This document shows positions 17,139-26,324 of a stretch of DNA of 64,000 nucleotides, piece by piece. The notes beneath the pieces are model-generated. The model was not told where the DNA came from, did no database searches, and saw nothing but the letters and a program-made list of their open reading frames with translations. The position numbers and the translations under genes are program-made. The number at the start of each line of letters is the position of its first letter. The first letter of the stretch is position 1. The stretch comes from Rhodobacteraceae bacterium Alg238-R152 (GTDB lineage: Bacteria; Pseudomonadota; Alphaproteobacteria; Rhodobacterales; Rhodobacteraceae): assembly GCA_900537125.1 (NCBI GenBank), contig UNRJ01000007.1, positions 229,100 through 293,099 of the forward strand, given 5' to 3'.

Positions 17139-18491
17139 TCAGCCCTCGGCCATATTGGCGTCGAGCCATTTTTCCAGCCAGTGAATGTTGTACTCACCGG
17201 TGTGGATGTCTTTTTCCTGAAGCAGGGCGTGGAACAGCGGTGTGGTGGTGTCGATGCCATCCACAATCAGCTCACCCAAGGCACGATCCAGACGCGCCAG
17301 CGCTTCGGCGCGGTCGCGGCCATGTACAATGAGCTTGCCAATCAGGCTGTCGTAGTAGGGCGGAATGGAATAGCCCTGATACAGCGCTGAATCCATCCGT
17401 ACCCCAAGACCACCAGGCGCATGATAGGCCGTAATTTTACCCGGGCAGGGGGCAAAGTTTGGCAGGCGCTCGGCGTTGATGCGGACCTCAATTGAGTGGC
17501 CGTTGATCTCCAGATCATCCTGACCAAAGGTCATGGATTCACCAGCCGCCACAAGGATCTGCTCGCGCACCAGATCGACGCCAAAGATGGCTTCGGTCAC
17601 CGGGTGTTCCACCTGAAGACGGGTGTTCATTTCGATGAAATAGAACTCGCCGTTTTCATAGAGGAACTCGATGGTGCCGGCGCCGATGTAGTTGATTTTG
17701 GCAACCGCATCCGCACAGACCTTGCCAATTTTGGCGCGTTCTTCGGGGGTGATGGACGGGCCGGGGGCCTCCTCAAACACCTTCTGGTGACGCCGCTGCA
17801 AAGAGCAATCCCGTTCGCCAAGGTGCACCGCTTTGCCTTTGCCGTCGCCAAAGACCTGAATCTCGATGTGGCGCGGTGTGGTGAGGTACTTCTCGATGTA
17901 AACTTCGTCGTTGCCGAAGTTGGATTTGCCCTCGGCCCGCGCGGTCATAAAGGCGCTTTCCATGTCAGCGGCGGTGGCCGCCACTTTCATGCCGCGCCCG
18001 CCGCCGCCAGCGGTGGCTTTGATGATGACCGGATAGCCCATCTCGTCGCCCAGCTTTTTGGCCGCAGCCAAATCAGGGACACCGCCCTCAGAGCCGGGTA
18101 CGCAGGGCACGCCCAGTTTGATCATCGTATCTTTGGCTGTGATCTTGTCGCCCATGGTGCGGATGTGTTCCGCAGTGGGGCCGATGAAGGTCAGGCCGTG
18201 ATCTTCGATAATCTGTACAAAACTGGCGTTCTCCGACAGGAAACCATAGCCCGGATGGATCGCTTGCGCGCCGGTGACTTCGCAGGCCGCGATGATCGCC
18301 GCCATGTTCAGATAGCTCTCAGTGCCCGGAGCTGGGCCGATGCAGATGGCCTCGTCTGCCATACGCACGTGCATCGCGTCAGCATCAGCGGTGGAATGCA
18401 CCGCAACCGATTTGATGCCCATTTCGCGACACGCACGGATCACGCGCAAAGCGATCTCTCCGCGGTTGGCGATCAGGATTTTGTCAAACAT
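17139..18491 (-). CDS. accC: Acetyl-CoA carboxylase, biotin carboxylase subunit
   Basis: A 450-residue ATP-grasp enzyme that carboxylates the biotin on BCCP. The N-terminal domain starts KILIANRGEIALRVIRACRE. The ATP-grasp part contains KATAGGGGRGMKV, the ERDCSLQRRHQKVFEEAP block, FIEMNTRLQVEHPVTE with the catalytic Glu/Asn/Arg, and the C-terminal GHSIEVRINAE region. It lies 9 bp after accB in the usual accBC operon. Confidence 0.98.
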   Translation of the reverse strand: MFDKILIANRGEIALRVIRACREMGIKSVAVHSTADADAMHVRMADEAICIGPAPGTESYLNMAAIIAACEVTGAQAIHPGYGFLSENASFVQIIEDHGLTFIGPTAEHIRTMGDKITAKDTMIKLGVPCVPGSEGGVPDLAAAKKLGDEMGYPVIIKATAGGGGRGMKVAATAADMESAFMTARAEGKSNFGNDEVYIEKYLTTPRHIEIQVFGDGKGKAVHLGERDCSLQRRHQKVFEEAPGPSITPEERAKIGKVCADAVAKINYIGAGTIEFLYENGEFYFIEMNTRLQVEHPVTEAIFGVDLVREQILVAAGESMTFGQDDLEINGHSIEVRINAERLPNFAPCPGKITAYHAPGGLGVRMDSALYQGYSIPPYYDSLIGKLIVHGRDRAEALARLDRALGELIVDGIDTTTPLFHALLQEKDIHTGEYNIHWLEKWLDANMAEG

Positions 18492-18500
18492 TGGACTGCC

Positions 18501-18995
18501 TTATTCGATGATCGCCAAGGGTGCGCCGTATTCTACAGTGTCGCCATCACCAACCAGAATGCGCTTCACGGTGCCGGATTTTGGTGCCGGGATGTGGTTC
18601 ATGGTTTTCATGGCTTCCACGATCAGCAGCGTGTCGCCTTCGGTCACGGTCTGGCCCACAGCTGCAAAGGCAGCGGCGCCTGGCTCTGGCGAAAGATACA
18701 CGGTGCCAACCATAGGAGAGGTCACGGCGCCCGGGTGGCTGGCTGGATCGTCTTGGGATGTGGCTGCGGCGGCGGCAGGTGCCGCGGCGGGTGCGGCAAC
18801 CGGAGCGGCGGCTGGTGCAGCCATGGCGACGGGTGCTGCGGCAACAACTTGTGTCTGACGGCTCACACGCACGTTCAGGCTGTCATCTTCGCCATATTCG
18901 CGCATCACTTCCAGCTCGGTCAGATCATTTTCCCGCAGCAGCTCTGCCAAAGCAGAGATGAAGGCCACATCAGAATCGTGATTTTGTTTGCTCAT
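18501..18995 (-). CDS. accB: Acetyl-CoA carboxylase biotin carboxyl carrier protein
   Basis: A 164-residue BCCP. An N-terminal helical region is followed by a long Ala/Pro linker (about residues 52-80) and a C-terminal biotinyl domain with the biotin attachment Lys at 130 in [11 protein letters not shown]. The family thumb region is present in [18 protein letters not shown]. It transfers carboxybiotin between AccC and the carboxyltransferase for fatty acid synthesis. Confidence 0.97.
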   Translation of the reverse strand: MSKQNHDSDVAFISALAELLRENDLTELEVMREYGEDDSLNVRVSRQTQVVAAAPVAMAAPAAAPVAAPAAAPAAAAATSQDDPASHPGAVTSPMVGTVYLSPEPGAAAFAAVGQTVTEGDTLLIVEAMKTMNHIPAPKSGTVKRILVGDGDTVEYGAPLAIIE

Positions 18996-19143
18996 TTTCC
19001 GTTTCTATCCCCTACGCGCTTATGCGCTGTTGAGTCTTATTGGTTTCCCCTGCGGCGCTTATAGAGAAAAAGCTGCCCCTAGGAAAGCTGAACTGGGGTT
19101 CAGATGGGGGGAAATGGACGCGGTTTCCAGCCCTAAATCGGGC

Positions 19144-19686
19144 TTAAAGCGGCATTCCAGAGAGTTTGGCCACCAATTCCGCTAGTTTACGGGCGCCAAA
19201 CTTGCGCAACAGGCGGGCGCGGTATTCTTCGACCGTGCGATAAGACAAGCCAAGATCGAGGCCAATTTCTTTGGACGTCATGCCGCGGCAGGTCAAGATG
19301 GCCACTTCGCGTTCACGTTGTGTCAACTCCACCACGGGGCGATCCTCGGACAGATCGGCAAAGGACCAGACGCTTTTTTGAAACGGATTTTCCGGCGAAG
19401 TGGATTGCCCCCGCACGCGGCACCAAAACAGCGTGCCGTCCATGCGCTGCATCACCCGTTCGTCGCTATAGCGCCCGGTGTTGCCCATGGTGGTGTAGAC
19501 CTTTTGGCCCAACTTCTGGAAATCTTCGTCAGAGGCGTAGAAATCGGCAATCGAGCGGTTGGCACAGGCCTCAGCTGGGGTGGCAAACATCTCGCCAAAC
19601 CGCAGGTTCACCCGTTGGATGATGCGGTTTTCGAGGATGCAGAGCCCGACAGGGGCGTGATCAAAGGCCAGTGCGTTTAGTTCCAT
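19144..19686 (-). CDS. PAS-LuxR transcriptional regulator
   Basis: A 180-residue regulator. A PAS domain fills residues 1-105 (FDHAPVGLCILENRIIQRVN, then YSDERVMQRMDGTLFWCRV). A LuxR/GerE helix-turn-helix occupies about 115-175: LTQREREVAILTCRGMTSKEIGLDLGLSYRTVEEYRARLL. The short PAS plus LuxR layout next to accBC recurs in Rhodobacterales, so it may respond to redox or metabolic state, but the ligand is unknown. ATG at 19686 is preferred to a GTG six codons upstream. Confidence 0.85.
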   Translation of the reverse strand: MELNALAFDHAPVGLCILENRIIQRVNLRFGEMFATPAEACANRSIADFYASDEDFQKLGQKVYTTMGNTGRYSDERVMQRMDGTLFWCRVRGQSTSPENPFQKSVWSFADLSEDRPVVELTQREREVAILTCRGMTSKEIGLDLGLSYRTVEEYRARLLRKFGARKLAELVAKLSGMPL

Positions 19687-19835
19687 GGGGCGCAGTGATG
19701 GCACAGGTGCGGTGGAAGGGGAAGGGGGGGGCGACGCAGGTCATGCGATGGGTGTTGGGAGCAGGCGTGAGCGAAGGTTGACCGATTGCGGTTCCTTGCC
19801 GCTACTATGGGGCTTCATTTGTTAGGAGCTTAGGC

Positions 19836-21275
19836 ATGAAGATATTTTCCTCAATGCTGGGTGCAACCTTGTTATCTCTTGGGATCGCAACATCTGGCCA
19901 GGCACAAGAACAACCAAACATCGTATTCATTTTTCTCGACAACTTTGGCTGGGGTGAGCCCGGTTTCAATGGCGGGGGCATCATTCGGGGCACGCCGACA
20001 CCGAAGATGGACGCGTTGGCGGCGGAAGGATTGCGGCTCACCAACTTCAATGTAGAGAGCCAATGTACGCCGTCACGCGCGGCAACCATGACCGGACGCT
20101 ATGGCATTCGCAGCGGCAACCACACTGTGCCGCTTGGTGGCGGTGTTTATGGCCTCACCCAATGGGAGGTCACGATGGCCGAGATGTTGAAGGATGCCGG
20201 ATACAGCACTGCGATGTATGGAAAATGGCATCTTGGGTGGTCCGAAGGGAGGTATCCCACCAACCAGGGATTTGACGAGTTTTATGGAGTTGAAACCACG
20301 GACGTTACGGTTTGGCGGACGTTGCCGGGTTTTGCCGAGGCCAATTTGGATGAGCCGGTTGTTATGCAAGCAGTCGCTGGGGCGCCAGCGACTGCCGCGC
20401 GAGATTACGACCTAGATTATCGCGGGGAGATCGATGGCGACCTCACAGAAAAAGCCATTGAGTTCATTGAGAGCAAAAGCAGCGAAGACGCACCGTTTTT
20501 TGTCTATCTTGCGTATACGCAGACCCACTACCCCAACATCGTGTCGGAAGAATTTAACGGTTCGACCGGCAAGGGTGTTTGGGCGGATATCCTGCATCAG
20601 ACCGACAGCTACATCGGGCGCATCGTTGACGCGCTTGAGACCGCAGGTGTTTCAGATGACACGGTGGTGATTTTCACAGCCGACAATGGCCCAGAAGCGC
20701 TGCCTGTGGGCAACGCCAATGTGTCGCCAACCCCGGCGGTGCACGGCACGGCAGGGCCTTGGCGTGGTACCCTGTTCACCAGTTTAGAAGGCAGTATGCG
20801 GGTGCCTTTTGCCATCAAATGGCCCGGACAAATACCCGCGGGGTCCGCAAGCAACGACGTGGTGCATTCCATGGACCTGTTTCCCACGCTTGCAGCGTTT
20901 GCCGGTGGGGCGGTGCCGAGTGACCGAGCGTTTGACGGCATCGATCAATCCGCGTTTTTCCTTGGGGATCAGACTAATTCCAATCGGGAAGGCGTGATCG
21001 TCTACATGGGCGAGCAGATCTTTGGTGTGAAATGGAGGGATTGGAAGGTGCTGTTCAAAGAGAACACAACGGCATTTGGCGCAACACAATCTTATGACAC
21101 GCCGCGGGTTTATAATCTTTTGAACGATCCCCATGAGCGTGAAAGCGTGTTGTTCCCCCACACTTGGGCTGCCGAGAAAGCACTGCCACAATTGCAGGAA
21201 CATCTTGCGACGTTCGAGCAGTATCCGCCGATCCCGCCGGGCACGCCGGATCCTTATGTGCCGCCGGTAAAGTGA
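19836..21275 (+). CDS. Secreted/periplasmic arylsulfatase (type I sulfatase)
   Basis: A 479-residue sulfatase with a signal peptide (MKIFSSMLGATLLSLGIATS, cleavage near GQAQ). The metal site begins FIFLDNFGWGEPG, and the modification motif is C77-T-P-S-R81 in ESQCTPSRAATMTGRYG; Cys 77 should be converted to formylglycine. Other landmarks are GKWHLG, FADNGPEA and a C-terminal subdomain with YNLLNDPHERESV. The true substrate (sulfated glycan or aryl sulfate) cannot be told. No formylglycine-generating enzyme gene is in the window, so maturation must come from elsewhere. Confidence 0.92.
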   Translation: MKIFSSMLGATLLSLGIATSGQAQEQPNIVFIFLDNFGWGEPGFNGGGIIRGTPTPKMDALAAEGLRLTNFNVESQCTPSRAATMTGRYGIRSGNHTVPLGGGVYGLTQWEVTMAEMLKDAGYSTAMYGKWHLGWSEGRYPTNQGFDEFYGVETTDVTVWRTLPGFAEANLDEPVVMQAVAGAPATAARDYDLDYRGEIDGDLTEKAIEFIESKSSEDAPFFVYLAYTQTHYPNIVSEEFNGSTGKGVWADILHQTDSYIGRIVDALETAGVSDDTVVIFTADNGPEALPVGNANVSPTPAVHGTAGPWRGTLFTSLEGSMRVPFAIKWPGQIPAGSASNDVVHSMDLFPTLAAFAGGAVPSDRAFDGIDQSAFFLGDQTNSNREGVIVYMGEQIFGVKWRDWKVLFKENTTAFGATQSYDTPRVYNLLNDPHERESVLFPHTWAAEKALPQLQEHLATFEQYPPIPPGTPDPYVPPVK

Positions 21276-21368
21276 GCCAGCAGATCGCTGAGTTGACGCG
21301 CGTGCCTTAAGTGTGTGAACTCGCCTTAGGCGTGTTTGTCGAGTTTCATCTTAGGGTCAGGGTCAAAA

Positions 21369-21935
21369 GTGACGCTTGTTGTGTTGGTCGGTCCGCCGGC
21401 GGTTGGAAAAATGTCGGTTGGTCAGGCGCTTGAGCCGCGGTTGGGGTTCAAACTTTTCCACAACCACGTCACCATTGACATGGTGGCGCCTTACTTCAGT
21501 TATGCGACACCAGAGGGCCGGGCGCTGGTTCAGAAGCTGCGGGAAGCCTTCTTTGAGTCGTTTGCAGCTGATACCAGAGGTGGCTATATTTTCACCTTTG
21601 TCTGCGCCTTCAATGATCCGGAGGATCAGGCCTATCTTGCGGCGCTGAACAACCAGTTTGCGGGGCAAGGGCATGAGGTGATTTTTGTTGAGCTTGAGGC
21701 GGCGTTTGAGACGCGGCTGGCTCGCAATGTCTCCGAGAACCGATTGGCACATAAGCCGTCCAAAAGAGACCTAGTGTGGTCTGAGCGCAATCTGCGCGAG
21801 TCTGAAGCAACCGATCGGATGAATTCAATGGAGGGGGAGATGCAATTCAAAAACTACCTTCGGATTGACACCACATCTCTTTCTGCCGCGGAAGTGGCAG
21901 AATGCATCTGTAAAAGGTTTGGGCTTGATGTGTAG
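21369..21935 (+). CDS. P-loop kinase-like protein (AAA_33/shikimate kinase-like)
   Basis: A 188-residue protein with Walker A GPPAVGKMSVG at its N-terminus and a nucleoside-kinase-like pattern: FHNHVTIDMVAPYF, then GYIFTFVCAFNDPEDQAYL and an LRASxxx-like FETRLARNVSENRLAHKPSK segment. Proteins of this kind phosphorylate small molecules, but the substrate is unknown. The start is uncertain: GTG at 21369 gives the usual family start (V/M-TLVVLVGPPAVGK); a TTG at 21336 would add 11 residues. Codon use fits the chromosome. Confidence 0.8.
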   Translation: MTLVVLVGPPAVGKMSVGQALEPRLGFKLFHNHVTIDMVAPYFSYATPEGRALVQKLREAFFESFAADTRGGYIFTFVCAFNDPEDQAYLAALNNQFAGQGHEVIFVELEAAFETRLARNVSENRLAHKPSKRDLVWSERNLRESEATDRMNSMEGEMQFKNYLRIDTTSLSAAEVAECICKRFGLDV

Positions 21936-22010
21936 CTTTGAAAATCAACTGGATCGTTGGGCAAACGGCGCACCTTGGGAGGCACGCCGTACTGATATAT
22001 CTCCTGCGGC

Positions 22011-22712
22011 CTAAAGGCCGGAATTGAAGCGGTCGCGGGCTGCACGGCCTTGGTCTGAATTTTCGAAGCAGACCAGCAGGTTGTGGTTGGCCAAAGAGGT
22101 TTCGTGGAACACCAGCGCGTCGGCGTGTTTCGCGAGACGGGGTTCTGTGGCGAGCATGTGTTCAAACACGTTGCGATCGATCACGGCGGCGTCCATGCGG
22201 CCGGCGGCTACTTTTTCGACGTTGGAGGCGTCGGTGGGGCCAGCATCCACTTTTAGAGAGCCGTCCGCAATCATCGCGTCAAAGCGGGCTTCGTTGATAT
22301 AGCCTTCGACAACGCCAATGCGGTAGTTGCCCAGGCTAGCGTGATCAGCCCAGTCAAAAGCGTTGTCTTTGCGGTGGATGAAGCCCACAGGAGAGGTGCC
22401 AAATGGGGCGGAGTAGATGCAGCGGTCACCGTCTTTTTCGGCGTCGGCACCAGAGTCATAGTATTCAGGGTAGAGGCCCAGATAGTTTGGGTCTTTGGCA
22501 GCGAGGTTCACGGCGCGGTTCCATGGAAACACTTCAGCTACAACCTGATCGCCAGCCGCGGCAAAGGCAGCTGTGACCGCATCGGTAGAAGTGCCGGAGG
22601 CGTCTGCGTTCACGTAGGGTGGCCACTCGAGTGTGGTCAGTTTGACTGTTTCGGCTGAGGCCGAGGTTGTGAGAGCCGCAAGTGCGGCAGCAAAAAGCGT
22701 GGGTTTTTGCAT
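22011..22712 (-). CDS. Periplasmic solute-binding protein, family 3 (SBP_bac_3)
   Basis: A 233-residue protein with a signal peptide (MQKPTLFAAALAALTTSASA). The mature part starts TVKLTTLEWPPYVNADASGT, the typical opening of family 3 binding proteins, and has FPWNRAVNLAAKDPNYLGLYPEY, VGFIHRKD and RIGVVEGYINEARFD. No ABC permease or ATPase genes flank it, so it is an orphan that may act with a distant transporter or a signalling receptor. Confidence 0.85.
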   Translation of the reverse strand: MQKPTLFAAALAALTTSASAETVKLTTLEWPPYVNADASGTSTDAVTAAFAAAGDQVVAEVFPWNRAVNLAAKDPNYLGLYPEYYDSGADAEKDGDRCIYSAPFGTSPVGFIHRKDNAFDWADHASLGNYRIGVVEGYINEARFDAMIADGSLKVDAGPTDASNVEKVAAGRMDAAVIDRNVFEHMLATEPRLAKHADALVFHETSLANHNLLVCFENSDQGRAARDRFNSGL

Positions 22713-22964
22713 GGTGACTCCAGAAATTGAATGAGCATTTAAGTTCCGGTGTCACCTGAGCATGAGAGTGCTAAGAAGGCGTTACTAATGGAGTGGGCGC
22801 GCCGAAGAGAGGCTTTGCGAGATCGCGACGTGGTTGATGTTTCGATGTGCTGAAGTTGGGAGAGGGAAGGCAGCCATGACTAGTGCGGGGTTGTTGCTGC
22901 GTGAGGCGCAGCTTCAGTAAGAGTAGATGTGCAGGCCCGAAGACAGCGCAAAAAAAGAGGCCGA

Positions 22965-23210
22965 TCAATCGCCTCCATCGCCGTCTCCATCTGCTTCGCT
23001 GGCCCATAAGCCACCGGGTGCGGAAGGGTCTGTGTCAGACCATCGTTCGCCGCCGTGCCATTCGACCCAGGCGTAGAGGCCGTCTTCTCGTTGGCGCAAA
23101 GATGTCCGTCGGACTCGGTTGCGATAAAACGAAAACGCAACAAAGATGATGACGAGAATACATTGAATTGGGTCAAATACCCAGCCGGTATCCGTGCTGT
23201 AGCTCAGCAT
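22965..23210 (-). CDS. Small single-pass membrane protein, unknown
   Basis: An 81-residue reading frame with one strong hydrophobic helix near the N-terminus (CILVIIFVAFSFY), a basic stretch (RNRVRRTSLRQRE) and a soluble C-terminus with YAWVEWHGGERWSDTDPSAPGG and an acidic end. The helix plus basic patch fit an N-out/C-in anchor. The sequence has natural composition and the usual codon use, but no strong ribosome-binding site and no family I recognise. Confidence 0.55.
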   Translation of the reverse strand: MLSYSTDTGWVFDPIQCILVIIFVAFSFYRNRVRRTSLRQREDGLYAWVEWHGGERWSDTDPSAPGGLWASEADGDGDGGD

Positions 23211-23399
23211 AGATTGTATCCATGTTTTGTGAAAATGCAGACACGGGCCATGTCAGTTGCTGCTGCCGGGTTAGAGCTGTCCAACCCTTCCGCATCACAT
23301 CAACCTGTTCAATAGGATCTGTCTCATGTCTGACTATTGAATAGCACAAGGCTTGTAACAGTTTTGCGACAACGGAGTGGACAAGCCTCTAGAATGAAA

Positions 23400-23427
23400 A
23401 AAGCCCCGCCAAATCTGGCGGGGCTTT
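23400..23427 (-). terminator. Rho-independent terminator of scoAB
   Basis: A perfect 12-bp stem, AAAGCCCCGCCA (23400-23411) and TGGCGGGGCTTT (23416-23427), has a 4-base loop. Six A residues on the plus strand at its left end give the T run in minus-strand RNA. It lies 24 bp after the scoB stop. Confidence 0.93.
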
Positions 23428-23450
23428 GACGTTTCTTGTGTGCGTCACGC

Positions 23451-24080
23451 TTAGCCGACGATGGTCGCCTCGGTGGCGGCGCGCAGCTCGTCCTCAGACA
23501 CGCCATCGGCGCATTCGACGATTTTCAAGCCGCCTTCAACCACGTCCAGCACACCTAGGTTGGTGATGATGCGGTCGACCACTGCTTTGCCGGTCAGCGG
23601 CAGGGTGCATTCCTTGAGCACTTTGGACACACCGTGTTTGTTGGCGTGATCCATCACAACCACCACACGGCCGACACCGGCCACCAGATCCATCGCGCCG
23701 CCCATGCCTTTGACAAGCTTGCCGGGGATCATCCAGTTGGCCAGATCGCCATTTTCCGCGACTTCCATGGCGCCCAAGATGGCCATGGCGATTTTGCCGC
23801 CGCGGATCATCGCGAAGCTTTGCGCAGAGTCGAAATACGCGGTCTGTGGCAGCTCGGTGATGGTCTGCTTGCCAGCGTTGATCAGGTCAGCATCCTCATC
23901 CCCGTCGATGGGGAAGGGGCCCATGCCCAACATTCCGTTTTCCGATTGCAGCGTGACTTCGACGCCCTCGGGGATGTGGTTGGAGACCAGCGTCGGGATG
24001 CCGATGCCGAGGTTCACATACCAGCCGTCTTGCAGTTCCTGTGCGGCACGTGCCGCCATTTGATTGCGATCCCAAGCCAT
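23451..24080 (-). CDS. scoB: 3-oxoacid CoA-transferase subunit B
   Basis: A 209-residue beta subunit of succinyl-CoA:3-ketoacid (or related 3-oxoacid) CoA-transferase, which activates acetoacetate with CoA from succinyl-CoA. It has [18 protein letters not shown] and the [10 protein letters not shown] block with the catalytic Glu at 47. The later [21 protein letters not shown] segment is also typical. It starts 2 bp after the scoA stop. Confidence 0.94.
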   Translation of the reverse strand: MAWDRNQMAARAAQELQDGWYVNLGIGIPTLVSNHIPEGVEVTLQSENGMLGMGPFPIDGDEDADLINAGKQTITELPQTAYFDSAQSFAMIRGGKIAMAILGAMEVAENGDLANWMIPGKLVKGMGGAMDLVAGVGRVVVVMDHANKHGVSKVLKECTLPLTGKAVVDRIITNLGVLDVVEGGLKIVECADGVSEDELRAATEATIVG

Positions 24081-24082
24081 GA

Positions 24083-24805
24083 TTATGCCTCCTCACGCGG
24101 GCGCACGGTGCGCTGTTCGATACGTTTTTCGTGATCACCTTGGATGATGCGGTGCACGTAGATGCCGGGCAGGTGGATGCTGTCGGGATCAAGCGAGCCG
24201 GTGGGCACGATTTCCTCAACTTCCACGATGCAGATCTTGCCGCAGGTGGCGGCAGGGGCGTTGAAGTTGCGGGCGGTCTTGCGGAACACCAGGTTGCCGG
24301 TCTCATCGGCTTTCCAAGCTTTTACAATGGCGAGGTCGGCAAACATGCCCTCTTCCATGATGTAGTCTTCCATGGCGCCATCCGGGCCGGTGGGAAACTG
24401 CTTTTCCAGCTTGCCTTCGGCAATCACGGTGCCCACGCCGGTCTTGGTGAAGAAGCCCGGGATGCCCGCGCCGCCAGCGCGCATGCGCTCGGCCAAGGTG
24501 CCCTGTGGGTTGAACTCCAGCTCCAGCTCACCCGACAGATACTGGCGCATGAATTCTGCGTTTTCGCCCACGTAGGAGCTGATCATCTTTTTGACCTGTT
24601 TGGTCTGCAACAGGATGCCGATGCCGAAGTCATCGACGCCCGCGTTGTTGGAAGCAAACGTCAGGTCTTTGACGCCGCTGTCTTTGATTGCGTCGAGCAG
24701 AAGCTCGGGAATGCCGCAGAGGCCAAAGCCGCCTGAGGCAATGAACATGCCGTCGCTCAGAACGCCGTCCAGCGCCTCAGCGGCATTTGCATATACCTTT
24801 TTCAT
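24083..24805 (-). CDS. scoA: 3-oxoacid CoA-transferase subunit A
   Basis: A 240-residue alpha subunit. The oxoanion/CoA loop is [39 protein letters not shown] and [15 protein letters not shown] follow. With ScoB it forms the ketone-body-type CoA transferase, which in roseobacters probably feeds acetoacetate or beta-hydroxybutyrate-derived units into central metabolism. It leads the two-gene operon. Confidence 0.95.
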   Translation of the reverse strand: MKKVYANAAEALDGVLSDGMFIASGGFGLCGIPELLLDAIKDSGVKDLTFASNNAGVDDFGIGILLQTKQVKKMISSYVGENAEFMRQYLSGELELEFNPQGTLAERMRAGGAGIPGFFTKTGVGTVIAEGKLEKQFPTGPDGAMEDYIMEEGMFADLAIVKAWKADETGNLVFRKTARNFNAPAATCGKICIVEVEEIVPTGSLDPDSIHLPGIYVHRIIQGDHEKRIEQRTVRPREEA

Positions 24806-24957
24806 GGATGTCTCCCCTTATCCGGAAATTGAGGAGAGTAGTGACGGTGGGGCCGGGATGAGTCAACGCCAGCTGGGGGTGCCCGGTATTACTACGGTTG
24901 TTTATGGGTAGTGCGGACGCGGGCGCAAGAGTGCGCGCCCGCAAGAAGGTTTGCGCG

Positions 24958-25383
24958 TTAGACCGGCAAAGCGTCGGCGCTATATTGCGCAGCAAATGCA
25001 GCGCTTGGGAGGATTGGTGTGATCACGTCGATCAACACGCCGTTGGGATCGCGCAGGATAAAGTGGCGCTGGCCAAAGTCTTCGTCGATCAGAGGTTTGA
25101 CCACGTCGAGGCCGAGCTTCGTCAGGCGATCATATTCCGCCGTGGCATCCTCCACTTCGAAGTTCAGCAGCATATTGGTGGTGAGACCGCGTCCGACTGT
25201 GGGAATGGTTTCATGGGTGCCGTCCAGAATGGCGAGGTTGACCGTTGGGTCGGCGTCACTTTCCAGGTGTACGTACCAATCAGAGGTGAAGGCAGCGGTG
25301 AAGCCAAAATGGGTCTCATAAAAGGCTGCGGTACCAGCAACATCGTTGGTTTGCAGCACGGGATAGAATTGGGTGGGTTTCAT
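24958..25383 (-). CDS. VOC/glyoxalase-family protein
   Basis: A 141-residue vicinal-oxygen-chelate protein, with two betaalphabetabetabeta modules: [20 protein letters not shown], then [21 protein letters not shown] and [16 protein letters not shown]. Members include glyoxalases, dioxygenases and resistance proteins; the substrate is unknown. The start at 25383 (MKPTQFYPV) is the family start; an upstream reading would run across the divergent tetR gene. It is divergent from the TetR regulator, so probably controlled by it. Confidence 0.87.
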   Translation of the reverse strand: MKPTQFYPVLQTNDVAGTAAFYETHFGFTAAFTSDWYVHLESDADPTVNLAILDGTHETIPTVGRGLTTNMLLNFEVEDATAEYDRLTKLGLDVVKPLIDEDFGQRHFILRDPNGVLIDVITPILPSAAFAAQYSADALPV

Positions 25384-25405
25384 TGTCTGGGCTTCCTTGG
25401 TAAAA

Positions 25406-25443
25406 ACATACAACGTGCATGTAATAAACAAACAGGCTGTATG
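25406..25443. promoter_or_regulatory. Candidate TetR operator region
   Basis: The 61-bp gap between the divergent VOC and tetR genes contains an imperfect palindrome, ACATACAACGTGCATGT (25406-25422; six of eight pairs match). A wider pair, CATACA at 25407-25412 and TGTATG at 25438-25443, also spans the gap. Both fit a TetR-type operator controlling both genes. Confidence 0.5.
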
Positions 25444-25444
25444 T

Positions 25445-26035
25445 ATGCAAGAGAAATCCACCCGGACTCCCAATGTTGAACGGCGGGCGCAAATGCGGGC
25501 GCGTTTGATTGCCGCCGCCCGTGCGGTGTTTGTTGAGAAGGGATACGCGGAAGCCAGTACGCCAGAGATTGTGCGGGCCGCCGGGGCCACACGGGGGGCG
25601 CTGTACCATCATTTTGAGGACAAACAGGCCTTGTTTCGTGCTGTTGTGGAAGCAGAGGCGCAGGCCGTCACGCAGGCCATTGAGGCGGCAAGCGCCTCTG
25701 TGGCGCAGGCGGATGCCTTAGCGGTTGGGAGCCGCGCGTTTTTTGAGGCGATGAGCGATGGGGCGCGGGCACAGATATTGCTGGTGGATGGGCCTGCGGT
25801 GCTAGGCGCGGCCAAGATGGATCAGATTGACGCCGGGGGCGGGCGGCAATCGCTGTTGGCTGGTCTGAAGGGGGCGCATTCCAATCGCAGTGAGGAAGAA
25901 CTCAGCGCGATGGCGGTGGTGCTATCTGCAGCTTTTGATCGGGCGGCGTTGGAGGTTGCGCAATCTGGGGCGGATGCCGATGTGTTTGTTGGGGTGCTGA
26001 GCCGTTTGATGGGGGCGGCGCTGACGAGTGGCTAA
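25445..26035 (+). CDS. TetR-family transcriptional regulator
   Basis: A 196-residue regulator. The N-terminal helix-turn-helix is at about residues 15-60: [40 protein letters not shown] and [13 protein letters not shown]. The C-terminal ligand domain is helical. The inducer is unknown. It starts 61 bp from the divergent VOC gene, its most likely target. I chose ATG at 25445; earlier in-frame starts would place coding sequence across the operator. Confidence 0.92.
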   Translation: MQEKSTRTPNVERRAQMRARLIAAARAVFVEKGYAEASTPEIVRAAGATRGALYHHFEDKQALFRAVVEAEAQAVTQAIEAASASVAQADALAVGSRAFFEAMSDGARAQILLVDGPAVLGAAKMDQIDAGGGRQSLLAGLKGAHSNRSEEELSAMAVVLSAAFDRAALEVAQSGADADVFVGVLSRLMGAALTSG

Positions 26036-26324
26036 ATTTTCGATCGGTACAAATGTTGCGGATTAGAACGGCCCCGTTAAAGGCTGGAACTTTCAAGAAA
26101 TGTAGCAATTGACGGGTTTGTAGAGCTTCAACGCCGACGATGCATCCTTAGCGAGAGTTCACCCAAGGCCAAGAGTAACGATGCTGCAGTTCTCATCAAA
26201 GGAGGGGTAGCGTCGAAAGCGAGGACTGGTTTTGAGCAAAGTCTCCAGACTTCAGCGCCTCACCAAGCATAACTCTGTTCCAGCTGTTGGACCAAGGGTT
26301 TCTTATGCAATGCAGGGCCACGGC

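Noticed and set aside
17496..19064. 522-codon plus-strand frame opposite accC and accB
   Set aside because: High-GC antisense shadow; His/Gly-rich translation without domain sense, while both real genes are certain.
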